NCBI GenBank assembly: GCA_910578575.1
Contig: CAJTQP010000002.1
Span: forward strand, 1-64,000
Direction: 5' to 3'
Source of the DNA: an uncultured Oscillospiraceae bacterium
Lineage (GTDB): Bacteria; Bacillota; Clostridia; Oscillospirales; Oscillospiraceae
DNA: 64,000 bases
The notes under the pieces were generated by a model. It was not told where the DNA came from. It did not search any database and worked only from the letters and a program-made list of their open reading frames with translations. A program made the translations under genes and the position numbers. Positions 53,757 through 61,094 of the stretch are shown here, one piece after another. Position 1 is the stretch's first letter, and each line of letters begins with the position of its first letter.

Positions 53757-55463
53757 ATGAAGAATTTTGACAAGTACAGTCCCGGCTATTATCTGCCTCC
53801 GGAGCCCTGCTTTGACTGGGCCAAACAGGACCGCCTCACCGCGGCCCCCCAGTGGTGCAGCGTGGACCTGCGGGACGGCAACCAGGCCCTCATCACCCCC
53901 ATGAGCTTGGAGGAAAAGCTGGAGTTTTACAAGTTCCTCCTGGAATTGGGCTTTAAGGAGATCGAGGTGGGCTTCCCCGCCGCGTCGGAGACGGAGTACA
54001 CCTTCCTGCGCACCATCATTGAGGAACACCTGATCCCCGACGACGTGACCATCCAGGTGCTCACCCAGTCCAGGGAGCACATTATTAAAAAGACCTTCGA
54101 GTCCATCAAGGGGGCGAAAAACGTCATCGTCCACCTGTACAACTCCACCTCCTTCGCCCAGCGCCAGCAGGTGTTCCGGATGAACGAGGACGAGATCGTG
54201 GACATCGCCGTCTCCGGGGCCAAGCTCTTTGACGAGTACGCCGCCAAGATGCCCGGCACCAACTTCCGCTTTGAATACTCCCCCGAAAGCTTCACCGGCA
54301 CCGAGGTGGAGTTCGCCCTGCGGATCTGCAACGCGGTGATCGACGTGTGGAAGCCCCGCCCGGAGCGCCAGGTCATCATCAACCTGCCCTCCACGGTGGA
54401 GATGTCCATGCCCCACGTCTACGCCCAGCAGATCGAGTACATGAGCAAGCACCTCCATGACCGGGAGAACGTGATCGTCTCCATCCACCCCCACAACGAC
54501 CGGGGCTGCGGGGTGGCGGCGGCGGAGCTGGCCCTGCTGGCCGGGGGGGACCGCATCGAGGGGACGCTCTTCGGCAACGGCGAGCGCACCGGCAACGTGG
54601 ACATCGTCACCCTGGCCATGAACCTCTTCACCCACGGGGTGGACCCCCAGCTGGACTTTTCAGACATGCCCCATGTGGTGGAGGTCTATGAACGGCTCAC
54701 CGGCATGACCGTGGGCTACCGCCAGCCCTATTCCGGCCACCTGGTGTTCGCCGCCTTCTCCGGCTCCCATCAGGACGCCATCTCCAAGGGGATGCACTTC
54801 CGGGAGGAGAAGGGGGAGGAACGCTGGACGGTGCCTTACCTGCCCCTGGACCCCCACGACGTGAACCGGGAGTACGAGACCGATGTCATCCGCATCAACA
54901 GCCAGTCCGGCAAGGGGGGCATCTCCTATATCTTGGAGCACAACTTTGGTTACTCCCTGCCCAAGGAGATGGCTGCCGAGGTGGGTTATTTTATCAAGGA
55001 GGTCTCCGACCACGCCCACAAGGAGCTCAGCCCGGCGGATATCCTGGTGGCCTTCCAGCATGAGTACCAGAACAAGGACATCCCCATCGCCCTGGACGAT
55101 ATCTCCTGGGTCCGGGAGGGGGGCAGCACGGCGGCGGATGTCACCTTGTCCATCAACGGCGAGCACTTCTTCCTCAGCGCCAAGGGCAACGGGCCACTGG
55201 ACGCGGTGAGCAATGTGTTGAAGCTGGCCAATCCCGCCATTCAGTATCAGTTTGTGGACTATGAGGAGCACGCCCTGGAGACTGACTCTGACTCCCTGGC
55301 CTCTGCCTACGTGGTCATTGCCGATGCTGACGGCAACCACTACTGGGGCGTGGGTGTGGACAGCGACATTACCATGGCCTCTGTGTACGCCCTGGTCACG
55401 GCGGTGAACCGGGAGAATAAGGTGAAGCAGTTTATTCCGGTGACGGAGGGGAGTGACCGGTAA
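53757..55463 (+). CDS. leuA: 2-isopropylmalate synthase (long form)
   Basis: 568 residues from ATG 53757 (AAAGGA upstream); longer starts fall in the T-box. HMGL-like barrel: WCSVDLRDGNQAL (metal Asp), VGFPAASETEY, SIHPHNDRGCGVAAAELALLAGGDRIEGTLFGNGERTGN (HxH metal site), then LeuA dimer/allosteric domain (about 430-560) for leucine feedback. Commits 2-ketoisovalerate to leucine. Confidence 0.95.
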   Translation: MKNFDKYSPGYYLPPEPCFDWAKQDRLTAAPQWCSVDLRDGNQALITPMSLEEKLEFYKFLLELGFKEIEVGFPAASETEYTFLRTIIEEHLIPDDVTIQVLTQSREHIIKKTFESIKGAKNVIVHLYNSTSFAQRQQVFRMNEDEIVDIAVSGAKLFDEYAAKMPGTNFRFEYSPESFTGTEVEFALRICNAVIDVWKPRPERQVIINLPSTVEMSMPHVYAQQIEYMSKHLHDRENVIVSIHPHNDRGCGVAAAELALLAGGDRIEGTLFGNGERTGNVDIVTLAMNLFTHGVDPQLDFSDMPHVVEVYERLTGMTVGYRQPYSGHLVFAAFSGSHQDAISKGMHFREEKGEERWTVPYLPLDPHDVNREYETDVIRINSQSGKGGISYILEHNFGYSLPKEMAAEVGYFIKEVSDHAHKELSPADILVAFQHEYQNKDIPIALDDISWVREGGSTAADVTLSINGEHFFLSAKGNGPLDAVSNVLKLANPAIQYQFVDYEEHALETDSDSLASAYVVIADADGNHYWGVGVDSDITMASVYALVTAVNRENKVKQFIPVTEGSDR

Positions 55464-55543
55464 GGGGCCAAGATAGACGGTGGGACACCTGCGCCCCACC
55501 GCAACGTGGGCGGGTTAACCACGTAACGTGGGTTGGAAACCGC

Positions 55544-55696
55544 GGGACGCCGAGGGCGGCGTCCCCTACAAGGACACGCCGGTGTTCTCACCACCCGTAG
55601 GTTCACAATGGACGTGGTTGGGAGCTTCCCTGTGAACCCCACTTGTCTTGTGGGCTCCTGCGTTGGATGTAGGGGCCGCCCCCCTGGGCGGCCCGC
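55544..55696 (+). repeat. Dispersed intergenic repeat, copy 2 (leuA-leuC gap)
   Basis: About 153 bases. Left end GGGACGCCGAGGGCGGCGTC, right end TGTAGGGGCCGCCCCCCTGG (55669-55688) then GCGGCC, imperfect inverted repeats. Inner pairs: GTTCACA (55601-55607) with TGTGAAC (55631-55637), and CCCAC with GTGGG around TTGTCTT. The remainder of the 336-base leuA-leuC gap holds only a promoter. Confidence 0.85.
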
Positions 55697-55739
55697 GTTT
55701 CCCCACAATGTCCCTTGAAAACCACGGGGCCGGCCCCCA

Positions 55740-55768
55740 TTGACCCCATCCATTCCATATCTTATAAT
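55740..55768 (+). promoter_or_regulatory. Promoter of leuCDB
   Basis: TTGACC at 55740-55745, 17-base spacer, perfect TATAAT at 55763-55768, about 30 bases before leuC. It lies just after repeat copy 2, so leuCDB need not depend on leuA transcription. Confidence 0.7.
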
Positions 55769-55799
55769 AAAGCTGAATTGAAAGAAGGAGGCGTTCCCT

Positions 55800-57059
55800 A
55801 TGGGAATGACAATGACGCAAAAGATCCTCGCCGCCCACGCTGGGCTCCCTGCGGTCAAGGCCGGTCAGCTCATCCGGGCCAAGCTGGACATCGTCTTGGG
55901 CAACGACATCACCTCCCCGGTGGCCATCCGGGAGTTTGAGAAGGAGGGCTTCACCGGCGTCTTTGACAAGAGCCGGGTGGCCATGGTCATGGACCACTTC
56001 ACCCCCAACAAGGACATCAAAGCCGCCGAGCAGTGCCTGCAATGCCGTACCTTTGCCAAGCGCTTCGACCTGGACAACTTCTACGACGTGGGCCAGATGG
56101 GCGTGGAACACGCCCTGCTCCCGGAAAAGGGCCTGGTTGGGGCCGGGGACTGCATCATCGGCGCGGACTCCCACACCTGCACCTATGGCGCTCTGGGTGC
56201 CTTCTCCACTGGCGTGGGCTCCACGGACATGGCCGCAGGTATGGCCACTGGGGAGACCTGGTTTAAGGTCCCGGAGGCCATCAAGGTACATTTGACGGGC
56301 AAATTGCAGCCCCTGGTCAGCGGTAAGGACGTGATCCTCCACTTGATCGGCATGATCGGCGTGGATGGTGCCCTGTACCAGAGCCTGGAGTACTGCGGGG
56401 AAGGGGTGGCGGCCCTGTCCATGGACGACCGGCTGTGCATCGCCAATATGTCCATTGAGGCGGGGGCCAAGAACGGCATCTTCCCGGTGGACGACATCAC
56501 CAAGGCCTACCTGGACGGCCGCACCCAGCGGCCCTACACCGTCTATGAAGCCGACCCCGACGCGGACTATGTCCGCACCATCGAGATCGACCTGAGCAGC
56601 ATCGAGCCCACGGTCTCCTTCCCCCATCTGCCGGAAAATGCCAAGCCTATCTCCCAGGTGGAGGACATCCGCATCGACCAGGTGATCATCGGCTCCTGCA
56701 CCAATGGACGGCTGGAAGATATGGAGGTGGCTGCCAAGCTGCTGGAGGGCAAGAAGGTGGCTTCCCATGTACGCTGCATCGTCATGCCCGCCACCCAGGA
56801 GATTTTCAAGACCTGCTCGGAGCGGGGCTACCTGAGCACCTTCATCGACGCGGGCTGCGCCGTCTCCACCCCCACCTGCGGCCCCTGCCTGGGCGGGCAC
56901 ATGGGGGTCATGGCCAACGGCGAGCGCTGCGTGGCCACCACCAACCGGAACTTCGTGGGCCGCATGGGCGGCATCACGTCTGAAATCTACCTGGCCAGCC
57001 CTGCGGTGGCCGCCGCCTCCGCCATTGCCGGGAAGATCGCTGACCCCCGTGGTCTGTAA
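55800..57059 (+). CDS. leuC: 3-isopropylmalate dehydratase large subunit
   Basis: 419 residues, the shorter LeuC2/homoaconitase-like form. 4Fe-4S ligands in GSCTNGR and [31 protein letters not shown] is also diagnostic. AAGGAGG precedes ATG 55800. Forms a heterodimer with LeuD, encoded 21 bases downstream, and isomerises 2- to 3-isopropylmalate. Confidence 0.95.
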   Translation: MGMTMTQKILAAHAGLPAVKAGQLIRAKLDIVLGNDITSPVAIREFEKEGFTGVFDKSRVAMVMDHFTPNKDIKAAEQCLQCRTFAKRFDLDNFYDVGQMGVEHALLPEKGLVGAGDCIIGADSHTCTYGALGAFSTGVGSTDMAAGMATGETWFKVPEAIKVHLTGKLQPLVSGKDVILHLIGMIGVDGALYQSLEYCGEGVAALSMDDRLCIANMSIEAGAKNGIFPVDDITKAYLDGRTQRPYTVYEADPDADYVRTIEIDLSSIEPTVSFPHLPENAKPISQVEDIRIDQVIIGSCTNGRLEDMEVAAKLLEGKKVASHVRCIVMPATQEIFKTCSERGYLSTFIDAGCAVSTPTCGPCLGGHMGVMANGERCVATTNRNFVGRMGGITSEIYLASPAVAAASAIAGKIADPRGL

Positions 57060-57080
57060 GGAAAGGAGCTGCACACAGAT

Positions 57081-57572
57081 ATGAATGCAAAAGGACTGGT
57101 CCATAAGTACGGGGACAACGTGGACACCGACGTCATCATCCCCGCCCGTTACCTGAACATTGCCGACAAGAAAGAGCTTGCCACCCACTGCATGGAGGAC
57201 ATCGACACCAACTTCGTCAAGGTCGTCAACCAGGGCGACGTGATGGTGGGGGGGCTGAACTTCGGCTGCGGCTCCTCCCGTGAGCACGCCCCCATGGTCA
57301 TCAAGGAGAGCGGCATCTCCTGTGTGATTGCAAAAACCTTCGCCCGGATCTTCTACCGCAACGCCATCAACATCGGCCTGGCCATTTTGGAGTGCCCAGA
57401 AGCCAGCGAGGGCATCGACGCCGGGGACGAGGTGGCGGTGGACTTCGACACCGGGGTCATCACCAACCTGACCAAGAACGAGACCTACCAGGCCAGCCCC
57501 TTCCCGGAGTTCATCAAAGAGATCATCCAGGCCGGGGGCCTCATGGCCTCCATTAAGAAGGGGGGCAACTGA
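57081..57572 (+). CDS. leuD: 3-isopropylmalate dehydratase small subunit
   Basis: 163 residues, swivelling domain. [29 protein letters not shown] and [13 protein letters not shown] are the family hallmarks. Two bases separate its stop from the GAGCC leader of leuB. Confidence 0.96.
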   Translation: MNAKGLVHKYGDNVDTDVIIPARYLNIADKKELATHCMEDIDTNFVKVVNQGDVMVGGLNFGCGSSREHAPMVIKESGISCVIAKTFARIFYRNAINIGLAILECPEASEGIDAGDEVAVDFDTGVITNLTKNETYQASPFPEFIKEIIQAGGLMASIKKGGN

Positions 57573-57575
57573 GCC

Positions 57576-58646
57576 ATGGAAGCAAAACTCGCCGTCATCC
57601 GGGGCGACGGCATCGGCCCCGACATCGTAGAACAGGCCCTGCTGGTGCTCCATAAGATCGAGGAGAAGTTTGGCCACAAGTTCCACTGCCAGGACGTGCT
57701 GGCGGGGGGCTGCGCCATCGACGCTGTGGGCAACTGCCTGCCCCAGGAGACCATTGACGTGTGCAAAGCCGCCGACGCGGTGCTGCTGGGGGCCGTGGGG
57801 GGACCCAAGTGGGACACCCTCCCCGGCGGGGAGCGCCCGGAACGGGCCCTGCTGGGGCTGCGCAAGGAGCTGGGGCTCTTCGCCAACCTCCGTCCCGCCA
57901 TGATCTTTGAAGCCCTGGCCGGGGCCTCCCCCCTGAAGGCAGAGATCTTGGAGGGGGGGCTGGACATCTTGGTGGTCCGGGAGCTCACCGGGGGTATTTA
58001 CTTCGGGGAGCGGGGCACCAAGGACACCCCCATGGGCCCCGCCGCCTACGACGTGGAGCAGTATTCCGAGGGGGAGGTGCGCCGCATCGCCAAGGTGGCC
58101 TTTGATATGGCCCAGAAGCGCAACAAGCATGTCACCAGCGTGGACAAGGCAAACGTGCTGGACTCCTCCCGCCTGTGGCGGCGCATTGTGGCGGAGGTGG
58201 CCAAGGACTACCCCGACGTGACCCTGGACAACCTCTACGTGGACAACGCCGCCATGCAGCTGGTGCGCAACCCCCGTCAGTTTGACGTGATTGTCACCAG
58301 CAACATCTTTGGGGACATCCTCTCCGACGAGGCCAGCCAGATCACCGGCTCCATCGGGATGCTCCCCTCCGCCTCCCTGGCGGTGGGCAACTTTGGGATG
58401 TACGAGCCCATCCACGGCTCCGCCCCGGACATCGCCGGCCAGGACAAGGCCAACCCCACCGCCACCATCCTGTCTGTAGCCATGATGCTGCGCTACACCT
58501 TCGGCCTGGGGGCCGAGGCGGACGCCATTGAGAACGCTGTGAAGGCCGTTCTAGCCCAGGGCCTGCGTACCCCGGACCTGTTCACCGGGGAGGGCAAGCT
58601 GGTGGGTACCCAGGAGATGGGCGCGGCCATCGCGGCAGCGATTTGA
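57576..58646 (+). CDS. leuB: 3-isopropylmalate dehydrogenase
   Basis: 356 residues, NAD-dependent. [20 protein letters not shown], the substrate site [13 protein letters not shown], and the Asp-containing [27 protein letters not shown] followed by [13 protein letters not shown]. It yields 2-ketoisocaproate, the leucine precursor. Last gene of leuCDB. Confidence 0.96.
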   Translation: MEAKLAVIRGDGIGPDIVEQALLVLHKIEEKFGHKFHCQDVLAGGCAIDAVGNCLPQETIDVCKAADAVLLGAVGGPKWDTLPGGERPERALLGLRKELGLFANLRPAMIFEALAGASPLKAEILEGGLDILVVRELTGGIYFGERGTKDTPMGPAAYDVEQYSEGEVRRIAKVAFDMAQKRNKHVTSVDKANVLDSSRLWRRIVAEVAKDYPDVTLDNLYVDNAAMQLVRNPRQFDVIVTSNIFGDILSDEASQITGSIGMLPSASLAVGNFGMYEPIHGSAPDIAGQDKANPTATILSVAMMLRYTFGLGAEADAIENAVKAVLAQGLRTPDLFTGEGKLVGTQEMGAAIAAAI

Positions 58647-58704
58647 TGCGATCAGCACAAGGTACCTCGCGGGGATCGGAGAAAAGATAAGCCTTAGCCC
58701 TAAA

Positions 58705-58733
58705 AAAGGCTCCCGCCTAGAGGGAGCCTTTGG
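58705..58733 (+). terminator. Terminator after leuB
   Basis: 10-bp perfect stem (58705-58714 with 58722-58731), loop of 7, short T-run. Confidence 0.6.
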
Positions 58734-58748
58734 GGCTGCGGTTACTGG

Positions 58749-58777
58749 TTGACAAACCTCCAAAACCGCCGTATAAT
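58749..58777 (+). promoter_or_regulatory. Consensus promoter of a non-coding transcript
   Basis: Perfect TTGACA (58749-58754), 17-base spacer, perfect TATAAT (58772-58777). No plausible plus-strand gene follows; a terminator lies about 310 bases on. Confidence 0.8.
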
Positions 58778-58783
58778 AAAAAC

Positions 58784-59092
58784 AGAAGGGCGCCGCTACT
58801 GACGGTCAGCCCCAATTTTCAATCAACAGAATTGTTGACCGCTTGGGTACCAGCCGAGCGGTCAACCTGCCTTTATGGCCAGCACGACCAGCGAACCCGC
58901 CAGACATGCCAGAACCCGCAGCGCAAAGAGCACTCGGTCCTTCCACATCAGCTACCACCTCCCCCCTATTTTGTATTCGCCAAGGGGTATTTACGGTGGG
59001 CCAACCGCATTCTGGAACATGCGGCATTTCATACACATCCAACTGAAACCCCGCACACTGCCCACTTGGGCGGCGTGCGGGGGTTTGGTTTT
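58784..59092 (+). ncRNA. Candidate antisense/structured RNA of about 300 nt
   Basis: Starts after a perfect consensus promoter and ends at a stem (about 59046-59056 with 59075-59086) followed by TTTGGTTTT. It contains a TCAACA/TGTTGA palindrome and GTTGACCGCT with AGCGGTCAAC hairpin. On the opposite strand lies a short hydrophobic ORF with a strong ribosome binding site, so this RNA would be antisense to that message, as in type I toxin-antitoxin loci. No CDS is credible on the plus strand. Confidence 0.5.
58862..58948 (-). CDS. Possible hydrophobic micro-peptide (type I toxin-like)
   Basis: 28 residues: MWKDRVLFALRVLACLAG then SLVVLAIKAG, i.e. one membrane-spanning helix with charged ends. 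GGGGGGAGGTG lies 8 bases before the ATG, an unusually strong site for a random ORF. The stop codon lies at the edge of a hairpin. The plus-strand transcript from 58749 would be fully antisense. Holin-like toxins of Firmicutes type I systems have this size and layout, but sequence identity to them is not verified. Confidence 0.4.
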   Translation of the reverse strand: MWKDRVLFALRVLACLAGSLVVLAIKAG

Positions 59093-59095
59093 ATC

Positions 59096-59374
59096 CTAGT
59101 CCCTCCGTAGATCCTCCACAATCTGACGCACATGGGCCACGACCTCCTGGGGAAGCCCACTCACATCCAAGCATTCCTTGGAGTCCAATCCTAGGAGGTA
59201 ATCTGTCGAGACGGAGAAAAAGCTTGCCAGCTTCATCAACATCTCAATGGATGGCTGGATATTGTCATTCTCCCAATTTGAAATACTTTGCTTTGTGACC
59301 CCCAGGCGTTTGGCAAGGTCAACCTGACTGATATTGCGTGCCTGCCGAAGGAGGCGGATCCTTTGATTCAGCAT
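59096..59374 (-). CDS. XRE-family transcriptional regulator
   Basis: 92 residues from ATG 59374 (AGAGG 8 bases upstream). Helix-turn-helix about 5-58: RIRLLRQARNISQVDLAKRL, GVTKQSISNWEND, ending in STDYLLGLD. The C-terminal 25 residues are a short helix. Two copies of AATACTAT(T/G)GTAT upstream (59404, 59438) are good candidates for its operators. It is divergent from the DUF2752/TM2 pair. Confidence 0.88.
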   Translation of the reverse strand: MLNQRIRLLRQARNISQVDLAKRLGVTKQSISNWENDNIQPSIEMLMKLASFFSVSTDYLLGLDSKECLDVSGLPQEVVAHVRQIVEDLRRD

Positions 59375-59400
59375 AGTAGAAACCTCTGAAATCAATATAT

Positions 59401-59450
59401 ACAATACTATTGTATCTTTTTACTTAACTCCCTAAAAATACTATGGTATT
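59401..59450. promoter_or_regulatory. Repeated operator-like sites between XRE regulator and DUF2752 gene
   Basis: AATACTATTGTAT (59404-59416) and AATACTATGGTAT (59438-59450), 34 bases apart. The first is part of a 15-bp palindrome TACAATA-C-TATTGTA (59401-59415). Confidence 0.6.
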
Positions 59451-59481
59451 TTAATATTGAACTTTAGGAGGTTGATCCACG

Positions 59482-59826
59482 ATAGAACCGTTTGTTGCGC
59501 AAAGGAAACTTCAAATCATTGGAAAGCATCTGTGTGTGTTCGCGCTCTTTATCATGGATTGCCACTGGGGATGCCCTATTTATTCTCTCTTTGGCATCGT
59601 CTGCCCTGGATGTGGGCTGACTAGAGCTTGGCTTTGTTTCCTTCATGGGGATTTTACCCGTGCGTTTGCCTACCACAGTCTGTTTCTCCCCACTCCCTTT
59701 TTTGTTTTTCTTTTTGCGCACAGAGGTACAAAGCTGATTGTCAGAAGCAAACTTCTTGATTCGCTCTTGCTAATCTATGTATTGATGTTATCTGTCTATC
59801 AATTATGGCGAGTATGCACCTCCTGA
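59482..59826 (+). CDS. DUF2752 membrane protein, start codon unclear
   Basis: The core CPIYSLFGIVCPGCGLTRAW is the DUF2752 signature, followed by FLHGDFTRAFAYHSLF and two membrane helices. The first conventional in-frame start is GTG 59536 (96 residues), which would cut into the first helix. The homologous-looking frame continues upstream (IEPFVAQRKLQIIGKHLCVF) to an ATA codon at 59482 placed 10 bases after AGGAGG (59466-59471), with a stop at 59473. The natural start may be this ATA, or an ATG was lost. It is followed 30 bases later by a TM2 protein, a common pairing. Confidence 0.7.
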   Translation: MEPFVAQRKLQIIGKHLCVFALFIMDCHWGCPIYSLFGIVCPGCGLTRAWLCFLHGDFTRAFAYHSLFLPTPFFVFLFAHRGTKLIVRSKLLDSLLLIYVLMLSVYQLWRVCTS

Positions 59827-59856
59827 GTTGTCTTATATAAAGGAGAACGTGTAAGT

Positions 59857-60192
59857 ATGACAAAAGATAAGGTTGATATGTACATAATGACAAACCAAAA
59901 ATTCCTTCCTGCGGAAAAAACAGTTTTTCTAAAGCAGAAATTATTAGCGGCCGATGAAGCAAAGTTTAATTTGGCCTCATCCGTTGAGCTGAAAGACCCT
60001 ACCACACTCCTGCTTGTTTCCATCTTCTTAGGATCATTGGGAATCGACCGGTTTATGTTGGGTGACATTGGCATGGGTATCCTGAAACTATTGACGCTTG
60101 GTTTGTGCGGCATTTTAACGATTATTGATTGGTTTACCGTCCAAAAAAGGGCCAGGGAACTAAACTACAGCAAGTTGATTGTTATTTTGTGA
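59857..60192 (+). CDS. TM2-domain protein
   Basis: 111 residues. A soluble N-terminal part (about 1-45) is followed by the TM2 domain: DPTTLLLVSIFLGSLGIDRF, GDIGMGILKLLTLG and IDWF, two helices with a short loop. Function unknown. AAAGGAG precedes the ATG. It often accompanies DUF2752 proteins, as here. Confidence 0.85.
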   Translation: MTKDKVDMYIMTNQKFLPAEKTVFLKQKLLAADEAKFNLASSVELKDPTTLLLVSIFLGSLGIDRFMLGDIGMGILKLLTLGLCGILTIIDWFTVQKRARELNYSKLIVIL

Positions 60193-60285
60193 TTTCATGC
60201 AAAACAGGTACTTTCCATCCGGAAAGTATGTTTCAGTCTGTCAAAAAGGTAGTTCGTCCTCTAAGAAAAGAAGCGGGAAACCTGT

Positions 60286-60439
60286 GGGCTGGCGAAGGCG
60301 CCGATCCTTACAAGGACACGTGAGTGGTCTCATCGCCCGTCGGTTCACAATGGACGTGGTTGGGTGCTTCCCCTGTGGCCTCCGCTTGTCTTGTGGACGC
60401 CTACGTTGGATGTAGCGGCCGGCGCCCTCGGCGGCCCGC
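60286..60439 (+). repeat. Dispersed intergenic repeat, copy 3
   Basis: About 154 bases, more diverged at the left end (GGCGAAGGCGCCGATCCTTA) but with a 22-base stretch from 60342 identical to copy 2, and a right end TGTAGCGGCCGGCGCCCTCG (60410-60429). The inner TGTGAAC arm is degenerate (TGTGGCC). It lies between the TM2 gene and the orphan antitoxin 3' end; the rest of this roughly 300-base gap shows nothing. Confidence 0.8.
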
Positions 60440-60491
60440 AGGGGTGTACCCACTTCTTTGACACGCTGTTTTTCCCACTGATGCAGGCAAT

Positions 60492-60788
60492 TTAAGCCTT
60501 CACCCGTTCCCGCCTAGCCACGTCGATCTCGGTCTCTTCCAAAGATATCCCGGCGGTCCCGTTCCGCCGCGCCTCCTCACCAAGCTGGTATCGCGCCCGG
60601 ACAGCCCATTGGTTTTGATCCTCCTGCACCGGCAGCGTCATCTGAAACGGGACACCGTTGACCAAAATAGAGCGTTTTAGAAACATCCGAATGGCCGTAG
60701 ACAGGTCCAACCCCAACGCCTCATATACACTTGCCGCCTGATTTTTCAATTCTTCGTCCACACGGACTTGGATCAAACTGGTAGCCAT
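60492..60788 (-). CDS. RelB/DinJ-family antitoxin without adjacent toxin
   Basis: 98 residues. N-terminal ribbon-helix-helix (SLIQVRVDEELKNQAASVYE, ALGLDLSTAIRMFLKRS), then VPFQMTL, the RelB/DinJ pattern. No toxin gene follows on the minus strand; repeat copy 3 and 50 bases of filler take that place. Either an orphan regulator or a remnant of a TA pair. It has a perfect promoter. Confidence 0.82.
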   Translation of the reverse strand: MATSLIQVRVDEELKNQAASVYEALGLDLSTAIRMFLKRSILVNGVPFQMTLPVQEDQNQWAVRARYQLGEEARRNGTAGISLEETEIDVARRERVKA

Positions 60789-60836
60789 GACGCATCCTCC
60801 TTATCAAAATATATCATTGTACGATATTGTAATTTA

Positions 60837-60865
60837 ATTATATTCTATTGTATGTCATCTGTCAA
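60837..60865 (-). promoter_or_regulatory. Promoter of the orphan antitoxin
   Basis: Minus strand perfect TTGACA (60865-60860), 17-base spacer, perfect TATAAT (60842-60837). Between it and the gene, TACAAT recurs twice, possibly antitoxin operator sites. Confidence 0.75.
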
Positions 60866-60900
60866 GAAATATATCCTCCCTTTCCCTGCCCTCCCCTCCC

Positions 60901-60938
60901 CCGCAAAAACTGTAGGATACCGCAAAATTTGTAGGAAT
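60901..60938 (+). repeat. 19-bp tandem repeat upstream of the gdhA promoter
   Basis: CCGCAAAAACTGTAGGATA (60901-60919) is followed directly by CCGCAAAATTTGTAGGAAT (60920-60938). It ends 16 bases before the -35, a typical activator position. Confidence 0.75.
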
Positions 60939-60954
60939 TTTTCCAAAATAATTG

Positions 60955-60983
60955 TTGCATTCACAGGTAGGGCGTGATATACT
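60955..60983 (+). promoter_or_regulatory. gdhA promoter
   Basis: TTGCAT (60955-60960), 17-base spacer, TATACT (60978-60983), 111 bases before the start codon. Confidence 0.65.
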
Positions 60984-61094
60984 TTCAAGTGCAAAGAGGG
61001 CAACGCAATCGAGTTGTCCTTGGCCCCACGTCTCCAGTATTTTCGCCTGAGCGAACAGGCCTAAATAAATCAACAAAAAAGGAGCAAACCCATC

